Positions 26,396 through 36,207 are shown, counted from the stretch's first letter. The stretch is 64,000 nt of DNA from CAYVTM01 sp964454645 (GCA_964454645.1 CAYVTM010000001.1:372001-436000); one strand, 5' to 3'. The notes: generated by a model not told the origin, from the letters alone. Program-made: numbers and translations.

Positions 26396-26862
26396 AAAGT
26401 AAATTATTTATATTCAGTTCATTTTTATATTTAGGTTGCGTTTACTGTTGTAGTGTAAATGTGGTGTAATTTTGGCTTGCGGGTGGCATTGTATTTGCCC
26501 CAGCGTTGGTGTCTGTCCATGTTGTTACCGTCGTTTAATGTTAGCACTGTCGCCATAGAATGAGGCGCTACTCCATTCCCGAATAGTTTCATTGTTACTG
26601 CTCGCAATGCGATGTTGGATTTGCTTATCTGTTGTTATAAGTATAAACAGGCTTAAGGCGCATTTAACCTCAATCCCAAATTTTTAAAATAAAGGTGTAC
26701 AAATAGGTTTTGTTATCCACAATGTTGTCAAACACGATCGAGCCGATGTTTGCCGGGTAAGAGATACCGCTCCGCAGATTGTGTAGGGAGAATAACTATA
26801 CAGGTACTTAAACTCCGCTGAATCGCGGCTTGATCCGGATTCCTGTTCGAATCAAAGCTGTA
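26396..26862. other. 467-bp gene-free stretch before purB
   Basis: No open reading frame of useful length, RNA or clear repeat is recognised. An exact DnaA-box nonamer TTATCCACA lies at 26713-26721 but stands alone. The left part (26430-26640) is richer in G+C than nearby spacers and may be remnant coding DNA. Confidence 0.5.
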
Positions 26863-28206
26863 TCAATATCCGGTATAAGTATGAGGTGAAAACTGTTTCA
26901 ATTCTTTTTTTACCGCGTCGCTTACATTCAGTGTATTGATAAAAGCATGGATACTTTTTTCGGTGATAACCGAATTGGTACGGGTTAATTCTTTTAAAGC
27001 CTCATAAGGTTTCGGGTAGCCTTCACGCCGCAATACGGTTTGAATGGCTTCGGCTACAACTGCCCAGTTATTGTTCAGGTCTTGGTTAATCGCATCGATA
27101 TTCAACATCAGTTTATTTAACCCTTTCAGCAAAGATTTAAAAGCGATCAGCGTATGCCCGACCGGAACGCCTATGGAACGGAACACGGTAGAGTCGGTTA
27201 AATCCCTTTGCAAACGGGAGAGCGGAAGTTTAGCCGACAGATGTTCGAATAAAGCATTGGCGATTCCTAAATTACCCTCCGAATTTTCGAAATCGATCGG
27301 GTTAACTTTATGGGGCATTGCTGAAGAACCTACTTCTCCGGCACGAATTTTTTGCTTGAAATAATTCATGGAAATATAGGTCCACATATCACGATCCAAA
27401 TCGATGAGTATGGTATTAATACGTTTCAGGTTATCGCAATGAGCAGCGAAGTTATCGTAATGTTCAACCTGAGTAGTATGTTGTGAACGTTGCAGCTTCA
27501 AAGTGTCATTCACAAAGCTATTGGCAAAAGTAATCCAGTCGATATCCGGGTAAGCTGCTTTATGCGCATTGAAATTTCCGGTAGCGCCGCCGAATTTTGC
27601 AGAGAAAGGGATATGATTGTATTGGAGCAGTTGAGCTTCCAGGCGTTCTGCGAAAACATAAATTTCTTTTCCGAGACGGGTAGGAGAAGCCGGTTGTCCG
27701 TGCGTATGGGCAAGCATCGGAATTTCTTTCCATTCTTCGGCTAAATATTTCAGCTTTTCGCACAGTTCCTGTAGGAGCGGGATGTAAACTTTTTCCATAG
27801 CCATTTTAAAGCTTAATGGAATGGCTGTATTATTAATATCCTGAGAGGTTAGCCCGAAGTGGATAAACTCGGCATAAGCGCTTAATCCCAGGGCGTCAAA
27901 TTTTTCTTTAATAAAATACTCAACCGCTTTTACATCGTGATTGGTTGTTTGTTCGATTTCTTTGATACGTAAAGCATCCTTTTCGGCGAAGCGTTCGTAA
28001 ATTTCACGCAGGATATCAAATTTTCTCCGGTCGAAAGAGCTCAGTTGGGTTAAATCCAGTTTACATAAAGCGATAAAATATTCGATTTCCACACGTACAC
28101 GATATTCGATCAAAGCAGCTTCGGAGAAGAATGCAGAGAGTTCGTGAGTGGCGTTTCGATAGCGTCCGTCGATTGGAGAAACAGCGTTTAGGGTAGTCAG
28201 AATCAT
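26863..28206 (-). CDS. purB: Adenylosuccinate lyase
   Basis: Cytosolic purine enzyme acting twice: SAICAR to AICAR and adenylosuccinate to AMP, each with release of fumarate. Marks of the fumarase/aspartase fold: SPIDGRY (about 10-16), TSQDINNTA (about 124-132) and the catalytic signature SSAMPHKVNPIDFENSEGN (about 292-310), whose first Ser is the likely catalytic base loop. At 447 residues it belongs to the E. coli-like long form. It is a single gene bounded by spacers of 467 bp and 258 bp. Confidence 0.96.
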   Translation of the reverse strand: MILTTLNAVSPIDGRYRNATHELSAFFSEAALIEYRVRVEIEYFIALCKLDLTQLSSFDRRKFDILREIYERFAEKDALRIKEIEQTTNHDVKAVEYFIKEKFDALGLSAYAEFIHFGLTSQDINNTAIPLSFKMAMEKVYIPLLQELCEKLKYLAEEWKEIPMLAHTHGQPASPTRLGKEIYVFAERLEAQLLQYNHIPFSAKFGGATGNFNAHKAAYPDIDWITFANSFVNDTLKLQRSQHTTQVEHYDNFAAHCDNLKRINTILIDLDRDMWTYISMNYFKQKIRAGEVGSSAMPHKVNPIDFENSEGNLGIANALFEHLSAKLPLSRLQRDLTDSTVFRSIGVPVGHTLIAFKSLLKGLNKLMLNIDAINQDLNNNWAVVAEAIQTVLRREGYPKPYEALKELTRTNSVITEKSIHAFINTLNVSDAVKKELKQFSPHTYTGY

Positions 28207-28479
28207 CTTTTTTCAATTTGCCTGCAAATTACGATTTTTTTTAATTCATGATGAGTTTATAGCTTTCTCTTAACCACTTAACCAGGTTGCAAAAAATAAT
28301 AATAAGTGAGCAATATACAAGTTTGTAATCCAGGTATTAGGTCAGAGAAGCTTATAACTTTAGGTTTCCTTGCAATCCTTTAATGTTATAAATGGATTTT
28401 AACTGTTCGTATACATGTAATTCCCCCTGAAGATCAATAAAGGAGATTATCTTCTTATTGAATTTTGTATTTTTATCTC

Positions 28480-30390
28480 GTGGAGATTCAGGAAATACTT
28501 AAAACATATTGGGGTTACGATCAGTTCAGGTCCCTTCAGGAAGATATTATCCGGGCGGTGATGGCAGGGAAAGATACCCTGGCGCTTTTACCAACCGGTG
28601 GAGGTAAATCCATTTGTTTTCAGGTGCCTGTACTCGCTCAGGAAGGCATCGGTATCGTGGTTTCTCCCTTGGTGGCTTTGATGAAAGATCAGGTTGAGAA
28701 CCTGAATAGAAGAGGAATCAAAGCCGTTGCTATTCATGCCGCTTTAAGCAAACGCGAACTTGATATTGCTTTGGATAATTGTGTGTATGGAGATATTAAG
28801 TTTCTATACCTTTCTCCCGAGCGCTTGAATTCCGATCTGGTCAGAGAGCGCATCAAGCGTATGTCCGTGAATCTGCTGGCGATTGACGAAGCGCATTGTA
28901 TTTCGCAATGGGGCTACGATTTTCGTCCTTCGTATTTACGCATTGCCGAATTACGCGAATGCTTACCCGGTGTATCGGTATTGGCCTTAACGGCATCGGC
29001 TACCTCTAAGGTAAAACAGGATATTCAGGAGAAACTACAGTTCAAACCCGGAGCGGAAGTATTTCAAAAAAGTTTTGCCCGTTCGAATTTGCATTACATC
29101 GTTTTGCAGGAAGAGCATAAAATGAAGCGATTGCTGAAAATCGTTCAGAATACTCCGGGAACAGGAGTGGTATATGTACGTAATCGTAAACAAACACAAT
29201 TGATTGCACAGTTCCTTAATAAGCATGGCTATTCCGCCGATTTTTACCATGCCGGTGTAGAACATAGCTTACGTTCCCAAAAACAGGAAGATTGGATCCG
29301 GAACAAGACTCGTATCATTGTAGCAACGAATGCTTTCGGTATGGGTATCGATAAGCCCGACGTACGTTTTGTGGTTCATCTTGATTTGCCGGATAGCCTG
29401 GAAGCTTATTATCAGGAAGCCGGACGTGCCGGGCGCGATGAGAAACAAGCCTATGCGGTCTTGCTATACTCGCCCAACGATAAACTCGAGCTTGAACAAA
29501 AATATTTACAAACATTTCCGAGCTACGATGAGCTTATCACACTGTATAAAAATCTGGGTGAGCATTACCGGCTGGCTTATGGCTCGGGTTCGGGACATAG
29601 TTTCGATTTCGACCTGCCTGCATTCTGCAATATCTACAAATTAAATCCCTATAAGGTTCTTAACGCACTAAAAATATTAGAAAAAAATCTATTGATAACC
29701 TTATCTGATGAAATTTTTGCCCCTTCTAGAATTACGGTAAAAGCGGGGCAGTCTGAGCTTTATGCCTTTCAAATTTCACATGCCCGGCTCGATCCGATTG
29801 TAAAAACGCTCTTAAGATCCTATACCGGCCTCTTCGATGGTTATGTAAATATCAATGAAAAAGATCTTGCCAAAAGGGCTGAAATTAGTGTTGCTCAATT
29901 GCTGGATGCATTCAAACAGATGCAAGCTTATGAACTGATCGACTACATCCCCATGAAAAGTAAACCGCAGCTCAGTTTTACCGGAGAACGTTTGCAGGAG
30001 CGTAACATTCATATCGATCGTGCGTATTTAAGGGAGCGTAAGGAAGTTCTGGTTGGGAAAATCAAGTCAGTGTTAAATTATGCCGAACGTGCAGATGCCT
30101 GCCGTGCGCAGCTTATATCAGCTTACTTTGGAGAGCTCGATTCGGCAGAGTGCGGTACCTGTGATTACTGCCGTGCGAAGAAACTCGACGTAAAACATTC
30201 GGAACAATTTGCTTTGATCAGTGAAAAAATGCTGCTTGAAGTTCAAAAGGAAGCATTATCTTTGCCCGGCCTTACGGAAAAACTAAAGCCGTACAGCGAA
30301 AAAATGATTATACAGGCACTTCAGCATCATTTAGATGAGGGGCACATACAATTTAATGACAAAAACGAAGTTATACTGAGAAATAGATAA
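28480..30390 (+). CDS. recQ: ATP-dependent DNA helicase RecQ
   Basis: A 3'-5' superfamily 2 helicase for recombination and fork repair. Motifs, numbered from the GTG start, include Walker A PTGGGKS (about 38-44), DEAH (about 136-139) within the aromatic-rich DEAHCISQWGYDFRP, TATNAFGMGIDKPDVRFV-type motif V, and QEAGRAGRDE (motif VI). The zinc-binding RQC cysteines lie near the C-terminus (CRAQLI and CGTCDYC). No HRDC domain follows, so it is shorter than E. coli RecQ-plus-HRDC. The start is uncertain: a TTG at 28465 is also in frame, but it overlaps a promoter-like GAATTTTG (28460-28467), so GTG at 28480 is preferred. It ends 7 bp before the next gene. Confidence 0.92.
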   Translation: MEIQEILKTYWGYDQFRSLQEDIIRAVMAGKDTLALLPTGGGKSICFQVPVLAQEGIGIVVSPLVALMKDQVENLNRRGIKAVAIHAALSKRELDIALDNCVYGDIKFLYLSPERLNSDLVRERIKRMSVNLLAIDEAHCISQWGYDFRPSYLRIAELRECLPGVSVLALTASATSKVKQDIQEKLQFKPGAEVFQKSFARSNLHYIVLQEEHKMKRLLKIVQNTPGTGVVYVRNRKQTQLIAQFLNKHGYSADFYHAGVEHSLRSQKQEDWIRNKTRIIVATNAFGMGIDKPDVRFVVHLDLPDSLEAYYQEAGRAGRDEKQAYAVLLYSPNDKLELEQKYLQTFPSYDELITLYKNLGEHYRLAYGSGSGHSFDFDLPAFCNIYKLNPYKVLNALKILEKNLLITLSDEIFAPSRITVKAGQSELYAFQISHARLDPIVKTLLRSYTGLFDGYVNINEKDLAKRAEISVAQLLDAFKQMQAYELIDYIPMKSKPQLSFTGERLQERNIHIDRAYLRERKEVLVGKIKSVLNYAERADACRAQLISAYFGELDSAECGTCDYCRAKKLDVKHSEQFALISEKMLLEVQKEALSLPGLTEKLKPYSEKMIIQALQHHLDEGHIQFNDKNEVILRNR

Positions 30391-30397
30391 CAACATC

Positions 30398-31495
30398 TTG
30401 AAAAGAATAATTCTTACCGTTACCAACGACCTTACCTACGATCAGCGCATGAATCGTATCTGTTCAAGCTTATCGCGCGCAGGTTACGATGTTCTGTTAA
30501 TCGGAAGATCCCGTCCTTTCTCGATTCCGCTTAAACAAAAAAGCTATAAGCAGGTACGCTTAAATTGTTGGGCACAAAGCGGTAAGCTCTTTTATCTTGA
30601 GTTTAATATCCGTTTGTTTTTCTATTTGCTTTTCCGTCGCTTCGATATGATCAATGCTAATGACCTGGATACTTTAATCCCCTGTTTTCTGGTATCGAAG
30701 ATTAAAAGCAAACCTTGTATTTACGATGCGCATGAGTATTTTACGGAGGTGCCGGAAGTGTTGCATCGCCCTTTTATCAAAAAAATATGGGAAGCAGTAG
30801 AGCGTATGATTATCCCGCGCCTGAAACATTGCTATACCGTTAGCGAAAGTATCGCCGGGATGTTCGAGAAAAAATACAAAACAAACTTCGATATCATCCG
30901 CAATGTGCCGGTATTGAACAGCGACAGCGAAATCGTATGGAATTATCACGAAGAGCAGGAGCGTTATTTCATTTATCAGGGAGCTTTGAATCAGGGGCGT
31001 GGATTAGAAAATATTATTGAAGCGATGCAATTTGTCGATTGCCGTTTATATATTGTAGGGGAGGGTGATCTGAGCGAAGATCTCCGAAAAATTGCTATCC
31101 GCCATAAAGTAAAAAGTAAGGTAAAATTTTTTGGTTTCATCGAACCGGATAAGTTGACGGAAATTACCCGCAAAGCCTATGCAGGTATTAATGTTTCCGA
31201 GAATTTGGGTTTGAGTTATTATTATTCCTTAAACAACAAATGTTTCGATTATATGCATGCCGGTATCCCTTCTATTACGAACGATTTCCCGGAGTATCAG
31301 AAAATTAATGCCCAATATGAAGTTGCATTGATGACGGGGAATTCGGTAGGCAATCTGGCTGCTGCGATGAACACCTTGCTGAACGATTCGAAGTATTATC
31401 AATATCTGAAAGAAAACTGCTTATTGGCGCGTGAAGAATATAACTGGCAAAAAGAAGAGCAGAAACTGCTGGAAATATACAGTGGGGTAGCCTGA
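30398..31495 (+). CDS. Glycosyltransferase family 4 protein
   Basis: A 365-residue GT-B fold transferase. The N-terminal half has the TNDLTYDQRMNRICSSLSRAGYDVLLIGR start and a DAHEYFTE loop (about 110-117). The C-terminal half has the donor-binding segment with GALNQGRGLENIIEAM (about 196-211), KFFGFIEPDKL, and the ENLGLSYYYSLNNKCFDYMHAGIP loop (about 270-293), which is the EX7E-type region. It probably adds a sugar to an envelope polysaccharide. The start is TTG, the first in-frame option after the recQ stop; the next Met would cut into the first strand. It ends 1 bp from the convergent glycosyltransferase gene. Confidence 0.87.
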   Translation: MKRIILTVTNDLTYDQRMNRICSSLSRAGYDVLLIGRSRPFSIPLKQKSYKQVRLNCWAQSGKLFYLEFNIRLFFYLLFRRFDMINANDLDTLIPCFLVSKIKSKPCIYDAHEYFTEVPEVLHRPFIKKIWEAVERMIIPRLKHCYTVSESIAGMFEKKYKTNFDIIRNVPVLNSDSEIVWNYHEEQERYFIYQGALNQGRGLENIIEAMQFVDCRLYIVGEGDLSEDLRKIAIRHKVKSKVKFFGFIEPDKLTEITRKAYAGINVSENLGLSYYYSLNNKCFDYMHAGIPSITNDFPEYQKINAQYEVALMTGNSVGNLAAAMNTLLNDSKYYQYLKENCLLAREEYNWQKEEQKLLEIYSGVA

Positions 31496-31496
31496 A

Positions 31497-32396
31497 TCAG
31501 GATTCCATAGCGTTAATCAACGAGGCAAGTTTATAAAAATCGAACAAACGCATATTTGGATTGCGCGATTGCAGGTTTTTAAGGATTAAGGGGTTGAATG
31601 CCCGTTGGTTCATAGCACTTAATTTATCAATCTTTAAACGTTTTTCCAAACGATAATATTTAACAATTTTCATTTCTTGTAAATACTCCGATAAATCGGG
31701 ATTCTTTAATAAACGTGCCAGGTTCTGCATCGCTTCCTGCGTTTTTTTGAGAAAGAGTTTCGTATCTTCCAAGCCCAAGTGCTGTAAGGGATTATCGATA
31801 TGTTTTACAGGTATATTTTTCTTTTGTAATTCGATTCCGAACAGGGTATCTTCATAACCATATCCTTTAAAATTTTCATCAAATTTTATCGACTCAAAAA
31901 CAGATTTCCGGATCAGGAGGTTACAGGTTTTTAAAGCAACCCAGGGTTTTCGTTCGCGATCTTTAGCGCTCAAGGCTTCGCGTTCTACACCGTATTTCCA
32001 ACGCAAGCATTTGTTTTTATCTTTCGGTCTGTCATTGCTATAAATTAATCCTCCAAAAACTACTTGTTCTTTAGCAATTTCGGGAAGGTAGTTTTGGATA
32101 AAATCACGTGTCGTAGGAGGGTACATATCGCTATCGATAAATAATAAGGTATCGAACTGAGCTTCTGCTGCCAGTCGGTTACGGATTTTCGATCTTCCGA
32201 TATTGTTTCTGAGCTCGGTGTAGTGGACAGGCTCTAAGTTGCTTAAGGGTGCATTTAATTGCTTAAAATGCAGGTCAGAAGCATCATCCATTAAACGTAT
32301 TTCAAAGGGGATGGCTGCTGATTCGCAAAGTTGTATAAGCTTTGTACAAAGCTTGGTAACATCGTAATTGTATATTGGGATTAAAATTGAAAGCAC
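31497..32396 (-). CDS. Glycosyltransferase family 2 protein
   Basis: A 299-residue GT-A fold transferase: LSILIPIYNYDVTKL at the start, the nucleotide-binding LMDDASD (about 34-40), NIGRSKIRNRLAAEA (about 65-79), the DxD-type motif FIDSDMYPP (about 85-93) and the acceptor-side GYGYEDTLFGIELQKK (about 178-193). The start codon is GTG (32396); no nearby ATG keeps the first strand. Convergent with the GT4 gene with a 1-bp gap. Likely function is in envelope polysaccharide or glycan assembly. Confidence 0.88.
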   Translation of the reverse strand: MLSILIPIYNYDVTKLCTKLIQLCESAAIPFEIRLMDDASDLHFKQLNAPLSNLEPVHYTELRNNIGRSKIRNRLAAEAQFDTLLFIDSDMYPPTTRDFIQNYLPEIAKEQVVFGGLIYSNDRPKDKNKCLRWKYGVEREALSAKDRERKPWVALKTCNLLIRKSVFESIKFDENFKGYGYEDTLFGIELQKKNIPVKHIDNPLQHLGLEDTKLFLKKTQEAMQNLARLLKNPDLSEYLQEMKIVKYYRLEKRLKIDKLSAMNQRAFNPLILKNLQSRNPNMRLFDFYKLASLINAMES

Positions 32397-32493
32397 TACC
32401 TGAATTTATGAACAATGATAAATAAAAATTGATCTGTATGCAACCTTTCGGAATCCGCGGGCATCTATCAAACGGAACAAAAAAATAAACCGT

Positions 32494-33225
32494 ATGAAAA
32501 GATCTAACTTTATTTATGCAGGTGTGCTAAGCGTAATGATTATAGGCTATATAGCTTTTTCGGCTGCCTGCGAACCGGTATGCACTAAAGGTTCGGGAGT
32601 GAAGGGTATCGAAACCCGTAACTTGCCGGATTTTACGAAGCTTGAGGTAGGCGGAGCGTTTGAAGTGGTATTGACGCAAGAGTCGAGCAACTCCATCCGC
32701 ATCGAAGCTGATGACAATCTACTGGCTCTGATACTTACGGATATAAAATCCGATGTACTAAAAATCAGCACGGAAAAGGCACTATGCCCGAAGACAAATA
32801 TGAAATTATTTATCTCCGCAAAAAGCTTACAGGCTTTAAAAGCACATGGTGCAGTAGATTTAAAAACGAATAATACGATTAGCGCCGAAAAGTTTGAGTT
32901 AACAATGTCGGGAGCATCAGATGTAGTTATATCTTTGGAAACCAAGCTATTGATAAGCAAACTTTCGGGGGCTTCAGAATTGTCTTTAAAGGGAAAAGCC
33001 GATACCCATGCGGTAGAATTGAGCGGAGCGGGAGAAATTAATGCAAGCGATTTTGTGGTTGATAAATATGCATTGAAACTAAGTGGAGCCAGCGAATGTA
33101 ATATAAATGTTCAGAAAGAGTTATCAGTAGAAGCGAGCGGTGCCAGTGAAGTAAATTATAAAGGTAATCCTGGGATTCTGAATAAAGAACTTTCAGGCGC
33201 TGCAGAATTAAAAGCGATGCGCTAA
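32494..33225 (+). CDS. Head GIN domain (DUF2807) protein, probable lipoprotein
   Basis: A 243-residue exported protein. An N-terminal hydrophobic segment (about 7-25) ends in SAAC, a possible lipobox (Cys26). The rest is the DUF2807 beta-helix: FTKLEVGGAFEVVLTQESSNSIRIEAD (about 48-74) followed by at least five rungs marked by the repeated word LSGASE or a variant (AHGAVDL, MSGASDV, LSGASEL, LSGAGEI, LSGASEC, ASGASEV, LSGAAEL). Function unknown; the family is abundant in Bacteroidota. Monocistronic, followed by a strong terminator. Confidence 0.9.
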   Translation: MKRSNFIYAGVLSVMIIGYIAFSAACEPVCTKGSGVKGIETRNLPDFTKLEVGGAFEVVLTQESSNSIRIEADDNLLALILTDIKSDVLKISTEKALCPKTNMKLFISAKSLQALKAHGAVDLKTNNTISAEKFELTMSGASDVVISLETKLLISKLSGASELSLKGKADTHAVELSGAGEINASDFVVDKYALKLSGASECNINVQKELSVEASGASEVNYKGNPGILNKELSGAAELKAMR

Positions 33226-33254
33226 CGGTTTTTAATTTGGTTTGTGATGTAAAT

Positions 33255-33283
33255 GCCCCGAATGTATGTTCGGGGCGTTTTTA
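33255..33283 (+). terminator. Intrinsic terminator after the GIN-domain gene
   Basis: GCCCCGAA (33255-33262) and TTCGGGGC (33269-33276) form a perfect 8-bp stem with a 6-nt loop, followed by GTTTTTA on the plus strand. The T-run touches the stop of the convergent gene. Confidence 0.85.
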
Positions 33284-33556
33284 TAGATGGGTAACAAAGG
33301 TTAATGCTACCATGATAATGATAATCCCTACAAAGATCAGGGTGCTTTTTTTGAAAAATTTCTTTGTCAGAGAATCATTGTGACGAATCAATAAGAACGT
33401 TTCCTTTTTTATACCCTGTTTGGTCTTTAAATGTTTTGCTTTATTGGTATAACGCTCTTCATCTAATAATTCCCCGCAATGCCGGCACCGCTCGTTTATC
33501 TGTCCGTTCGATTCCGACCATTGATTACATTTTAAACATTTTCGTTGGATACTCAT
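33281..33556 (-). CDS. Small zinc-ribbon protein with one C-terminal membrane helix
   Basis: A 91-residue protein of unrecognised family. Two CxxC pairs (Cys7/Cys10 and Cys24/Cys27) make an N-terminal zinc ribbon; a basic segment (about 38-70) leads to a single hydrophobic helix (about 70-88). A cytosolic metal-binding head on a tail anchor is the likely topology. It overlaps the upstream 137-residue membrane protein by 4 bp (ATGA type), so the two are translationally coupled and may act together. Confidence 0.75.
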   Translation of the reverse strand: MSIQRKCLKCNQWSESNGQINERCRHCGELLDEERYTNKAKHLKTKQGIKKETFLLIRHNDSLTKKFFKKSTLIFVGIIIIMVALTFVTHL

Positions 33557-33966
33557 TGTTTTACACTGAAATTTATATAGCTTAAATTTTTTTCCGGTTG
33601 ATAAAAATAATACAGAAATGCTCCAACTGTATAACCAAGCAGATCAAAAGGATCGGAAACATAGCGGTCCGATAGTTCCGGTAATATATACTCGAAACAT
33701 ACGGACAGAAGCAAACAAACGAAGGCAATGTGTAAGGGGGAATGAAAATAAGTTTCGGAATAGCCGGGTAATCCACGTTCGATTATAAGGGTAATACCCA
33801 TTAGTACAGGCACTGCCAGCAGATCATCTAAATATGAATCGATTAGGAAGTGGTTTATTCCCAATCCTTTTTGAAAGACTTGATGGATAAGAACGATGAA
33901 AGACAAAAACATAATGAAGGAATATTTTTTCAAAAACAATTCTGTGGAGTGGCGTATTTCGATCAT
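33553..33966 (-). CDS. Small polytopic membrane protein (VanZ-like topology)
   Basis: A 137-residue protein with four predicted helices (about 15-32, 48-63, 76-96 and 107-124). SYLDDLLAVPVLMG and SDPFDLLGYTVGAFLYYFY resemble small Bacteroidota proteins sometimes named magnesium citrate secondary transporters, a name I regard as unproven. The conserved Asp pair in DSYLDD and the PFDLLGY motif give a VanZ-like look. It is the first gene of a two-gene unit with the zinc-ribbon protein. Confidence 0.7.
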   Translation of the reverse strand: MIEIRHSTELFLKKYSFIMFLSFIVLIHQVFQKGLGINHFLIDSYLDDLLAVPVLMGITLIIERGLPGYSETYFHSPLHIAFVCLLLSVCFEYILPELSDRYVSDPFDLLGYTVGAFLYYFYQPEKNLSYINFSVKQ

Positions 33967-34137
33967 TATTCCTGATTCATGTTAATGAGGCTCATATAAG
34001 CCTGTGTTTGAAACAATAAAAGCAATATGGTTTGAAAGGTTTTAAAAAAATACTTTTCTATCGCAAAATTATTGTTTCCTTTGGATTTAGGAATTATATT
34101 AACCTAAAAATTACACGAATCCAATCAGCAAAGAAAT

Positions 34138-35454
34138 ATGGAGCGCCTCAGTCCTGAGTTAACAGCGAAGAAAAAGAAAAAGGTAATACAAGCCTGGGCT
34201 GTTTACGATTGGGCAAACTCGGTATATAATCTTACCATTACTTCTACAATCTTTCCGATATACTGGTCCTCGGTTACCCAAAACGGCGGGACAAACCGGG
34301 TAAGTTTTCTGGGCTTCGATTTTGTGAATACTGCCTTATATTCCTATGCCATTTCTTTTTCCTTTTTATTGGTAGCCATTCTTTCCCCGATCCTTTCGGG
34401 TATTGCCGATTATAACGGGAGTAAGAAACGTTTTATGCAGATGTTCTGTCTCATTGGTTCACTCAGTTGTTCTTCGCTCTTTTGGTTTGATCAGTCGAAT
34501 ATAAGCTTCGGTGTTTTTGCCTTTATTTTTGGTAGTGTCGGATGGGCGGGGAGCTTGGTATTTTATAATTCCTATTTACCCGAAATTGCCGGAGAGCATG
34601 AGCAGGATAAAGTGAGTGCGAAGGGTTTTGCTTACGGATATATAGGAAGTTCTCTGTTATTGATTGCGAATCTGGTTGTAATTCTTAAACCTGAATGGTT
34701 TGGTATTACAAATCCTTCACTGCCTGCACGTATTTCTTTTTTAGCAGTAGGTATCTGGTGGTTTGGTTTTGCGCAATACACTTTTTATCATCTTCCTAAA
34801 AACAAGCGTAAAATACAGTTTGATCTCAGGGTTATTTGGAAAGGATATAATGAGCTTGCAAAAGTATGGGATGAGTTAAAGCATACCCCTCGTCTGAAAT
34901 CATTTTTAGCAGCATTTTTCTTTTATACCATGGGTGTTCAAACCGTTATGTACGTAGCGGCATTGTTTGGCGATAAAGAATTACAGCTCGGATCCGGGCA
35001 ATTAATAGCTACTATTTTAATCATTCAGTTTGTTGCTATAATCGGAGCATATCTCTTTGCATTTTTCTCTTCAAAATTCGGAAACCTATCGGCTTTATTG
35101 ATAGCTGTGTTTATATGGATGATAATTTGTGTGCTGGCATATTTTGTTTACACACCCAATGAGTTTTACCTGTTGGCATTTACAGTCGGAATGGTAATGG
35201 GAGGGGTGCAATCGCTTTCCCGCTCTACCTATTCCAAATTTTTACCCGATACTCCCGATACAACTTCGTACTTTAGCTTTTATGACACTACCGAGAAGAT
35301 TGCAATTGTTTTGGGGACAGCCTTGTACGGAATTATAGAAGAACTGACCGGAAGTATGCGGAATTCGGTTTTTGCTTTAATGGTGTTTTTTATTATCGGG
35401 TTTTGTTTATTGGCAAGATTAAAAATACGGATGATGAAAGCATCGGTACAATAG
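34138..35454 (+). CDS. MFS transporter, UMF1/Atg22-like family
   Basis: A 438-residue inner-membrane transporter with about 12 hydrophobic segments. The family signature AWAVYDWANSVYNLTITSTIFPIYW is at about 20-45 (split here as AWAVYDWANS and VYNLTITSTI), with DYNGSKKRFMQ in the first cytoplasmic loop (about 93-103) and GGVQSLSRSTYSKFLPD (about 360-376) near the end. The substrate is unknown; relatives in yeast export amino acids from the vacuole. It is 11 bp upstream of a CCG-domain protein, suggesting co-transcription. Confidence 0.9.
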   Translation: MERLSPELTAKKKKKVIQAWAVYDWANSVYNLTITSTIFPIYWSSVTQNGGTNRVSFLGFDFVNTALYSYAISFSFLLVAILSPILSGIADYNGSKKRFMQMFCLIGSLSCSSLFWFDQSNISFGVFAFIFGSVGWAGSLVFYNSYLPEIAGEHEQDKVSAKGFAYGYIGSSLLLIANLVVILKPEWFGITNPSLPARISFLAVGIWWFGFAQYTFYHLPKNKRKIQFDLRVIWKGYNELAKVWDELKHTPRLKSFLAAFFFYTMGVQTVMYVAALFGDKELQLGSGQLIATILIIQFVAIIGAYLFAFFSSKFGNLSALLIAVFIWMIICVLAYFVYTPNEFYLLAFTVGMVMGGVQSLSRSTYSKFLPDTPDTTSYFSFYDTTEKIAIVLGTALYGIIEELTGSMRNSVFALMVFFIIGFCLLARLKIRMMKASVQ

Positions 35455-35465
35455 ATTTTTAGAGA

Positions 35466-36185
35466 ATGAAAGTAGAATTATTTATACCTTGTTTTATCGA
35501 TCAGTTATTTCCCGATACAGCCTTTAATACGATTAAGGTATTGGAAAAATTGGGATGTAAGATCAGCTATAACGAGAACCAGACCTGTTGCGGTCAACCG
35601 GCTTTTAATTCGGGTTTTTGGGATGAAGCGAAAGAAGTCGGACAAAAATTTTTAAACGATTTTTCTGGTCAGGGTTATATTGTTAGTCCTTCGGGCTCTT
35701 GTGTAGGTATGATAAAAAGTTTTTATTCGGAACTATTTACCAATGCCGCATTGCATAACAAGTGCCGGGCGATACAAAGCCATATTTATGAGTTAAGCGA
35801 TTTTATCGTCAATGTTTTAAAGAAAGAAGAGGTTGGGGCATGCTTGCCGGGTATTGCAACCTATCATGATGCCTGTGGTGCTTTACGGGAATGCGGAATA
35901 AAAACAGAACCCCGTAAATTGCTGACTAATGTAAAAGGCCTGGAGTTGAGAGAAATGAACGAATGTGAGATCTGCTGTGGTTTTGGCGGAACCTTCGCTG
36001 TGAAGTTCGATGCCATTTCCTCGGCAATGGCCGAACAAAAAGTAAATCATGCCATCGCTACGGATGCCGATTATATTATCTCGACTGACGCTTCTTGCCT
36101 GATGCATCTGCAAGGCTATATCGATAAGCAGAAGATAGCAATCAAGACGATGCATATTGCCGATGTCTTAGCTTCCGGTTGGTAA
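35466..36185 (+). CDS. CCG-domain (Fe-S) protein, LutA/YkgE-like
   Basis: A 239-residue cytosolic protein with two cysteine-rich CCG domains: CISYNENQTCCGQPAFNSGF (about 31-50, with Cys39-Cys40) and CEICCGFGGTFAVKF (about 162-176). LutA/YkgE proteins with these domains work with LutB and LutC in L-lactate oxidation. No lutB or lutC gene lies next to it, so a lactate role is only a suggestion; heterodisulfide-reductase-like partners are the alternative. It follows the MFS gene by 11 bp, and a promoter box for the next operon lies 23 bp after its stop. Confidence 0.9.
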   Translation: MKVELFIPCFIDQLFPDTAFNTIKVLEKLGCKISYNENQTCCGQPAFNSGFWDEAKEVGQKFLNDFSGQGYIVSPSGSCVGMIKSFYSELFTNAALHNKCRAIQSHIYELSDFIVNVLKKEEVGACLPGIATYHDACGALRECGIKTEPRKLLTNVKGLELREMNECEICCGFGGTFAVKFDAISSAMAEQKVNHAIATDADYIISTDASCLMHLQGYIDKQKIAIKTMHIADVLASGW

Positions 36186-36207
36186 TAAAGAATTCAAAAA
36201 AATACGT

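Noticed and set aside
26430..26640. Possible integron cassette or insertion-sequence remnant
   Set aside because: No inverted repeats, direct repeats, attC-like structure or transposase fragment could be identified by eye.
26713..26721. Perfect DnaA-box nonamer TTATCCACA
   Set aside because: It stands alone in the 26396-26862 spacer with no cluster of boxes, no AT-rich unwinding element and no dnaA or dnaN nearby, so an origin is not supported. A chance match in 64 kb is quite possible.
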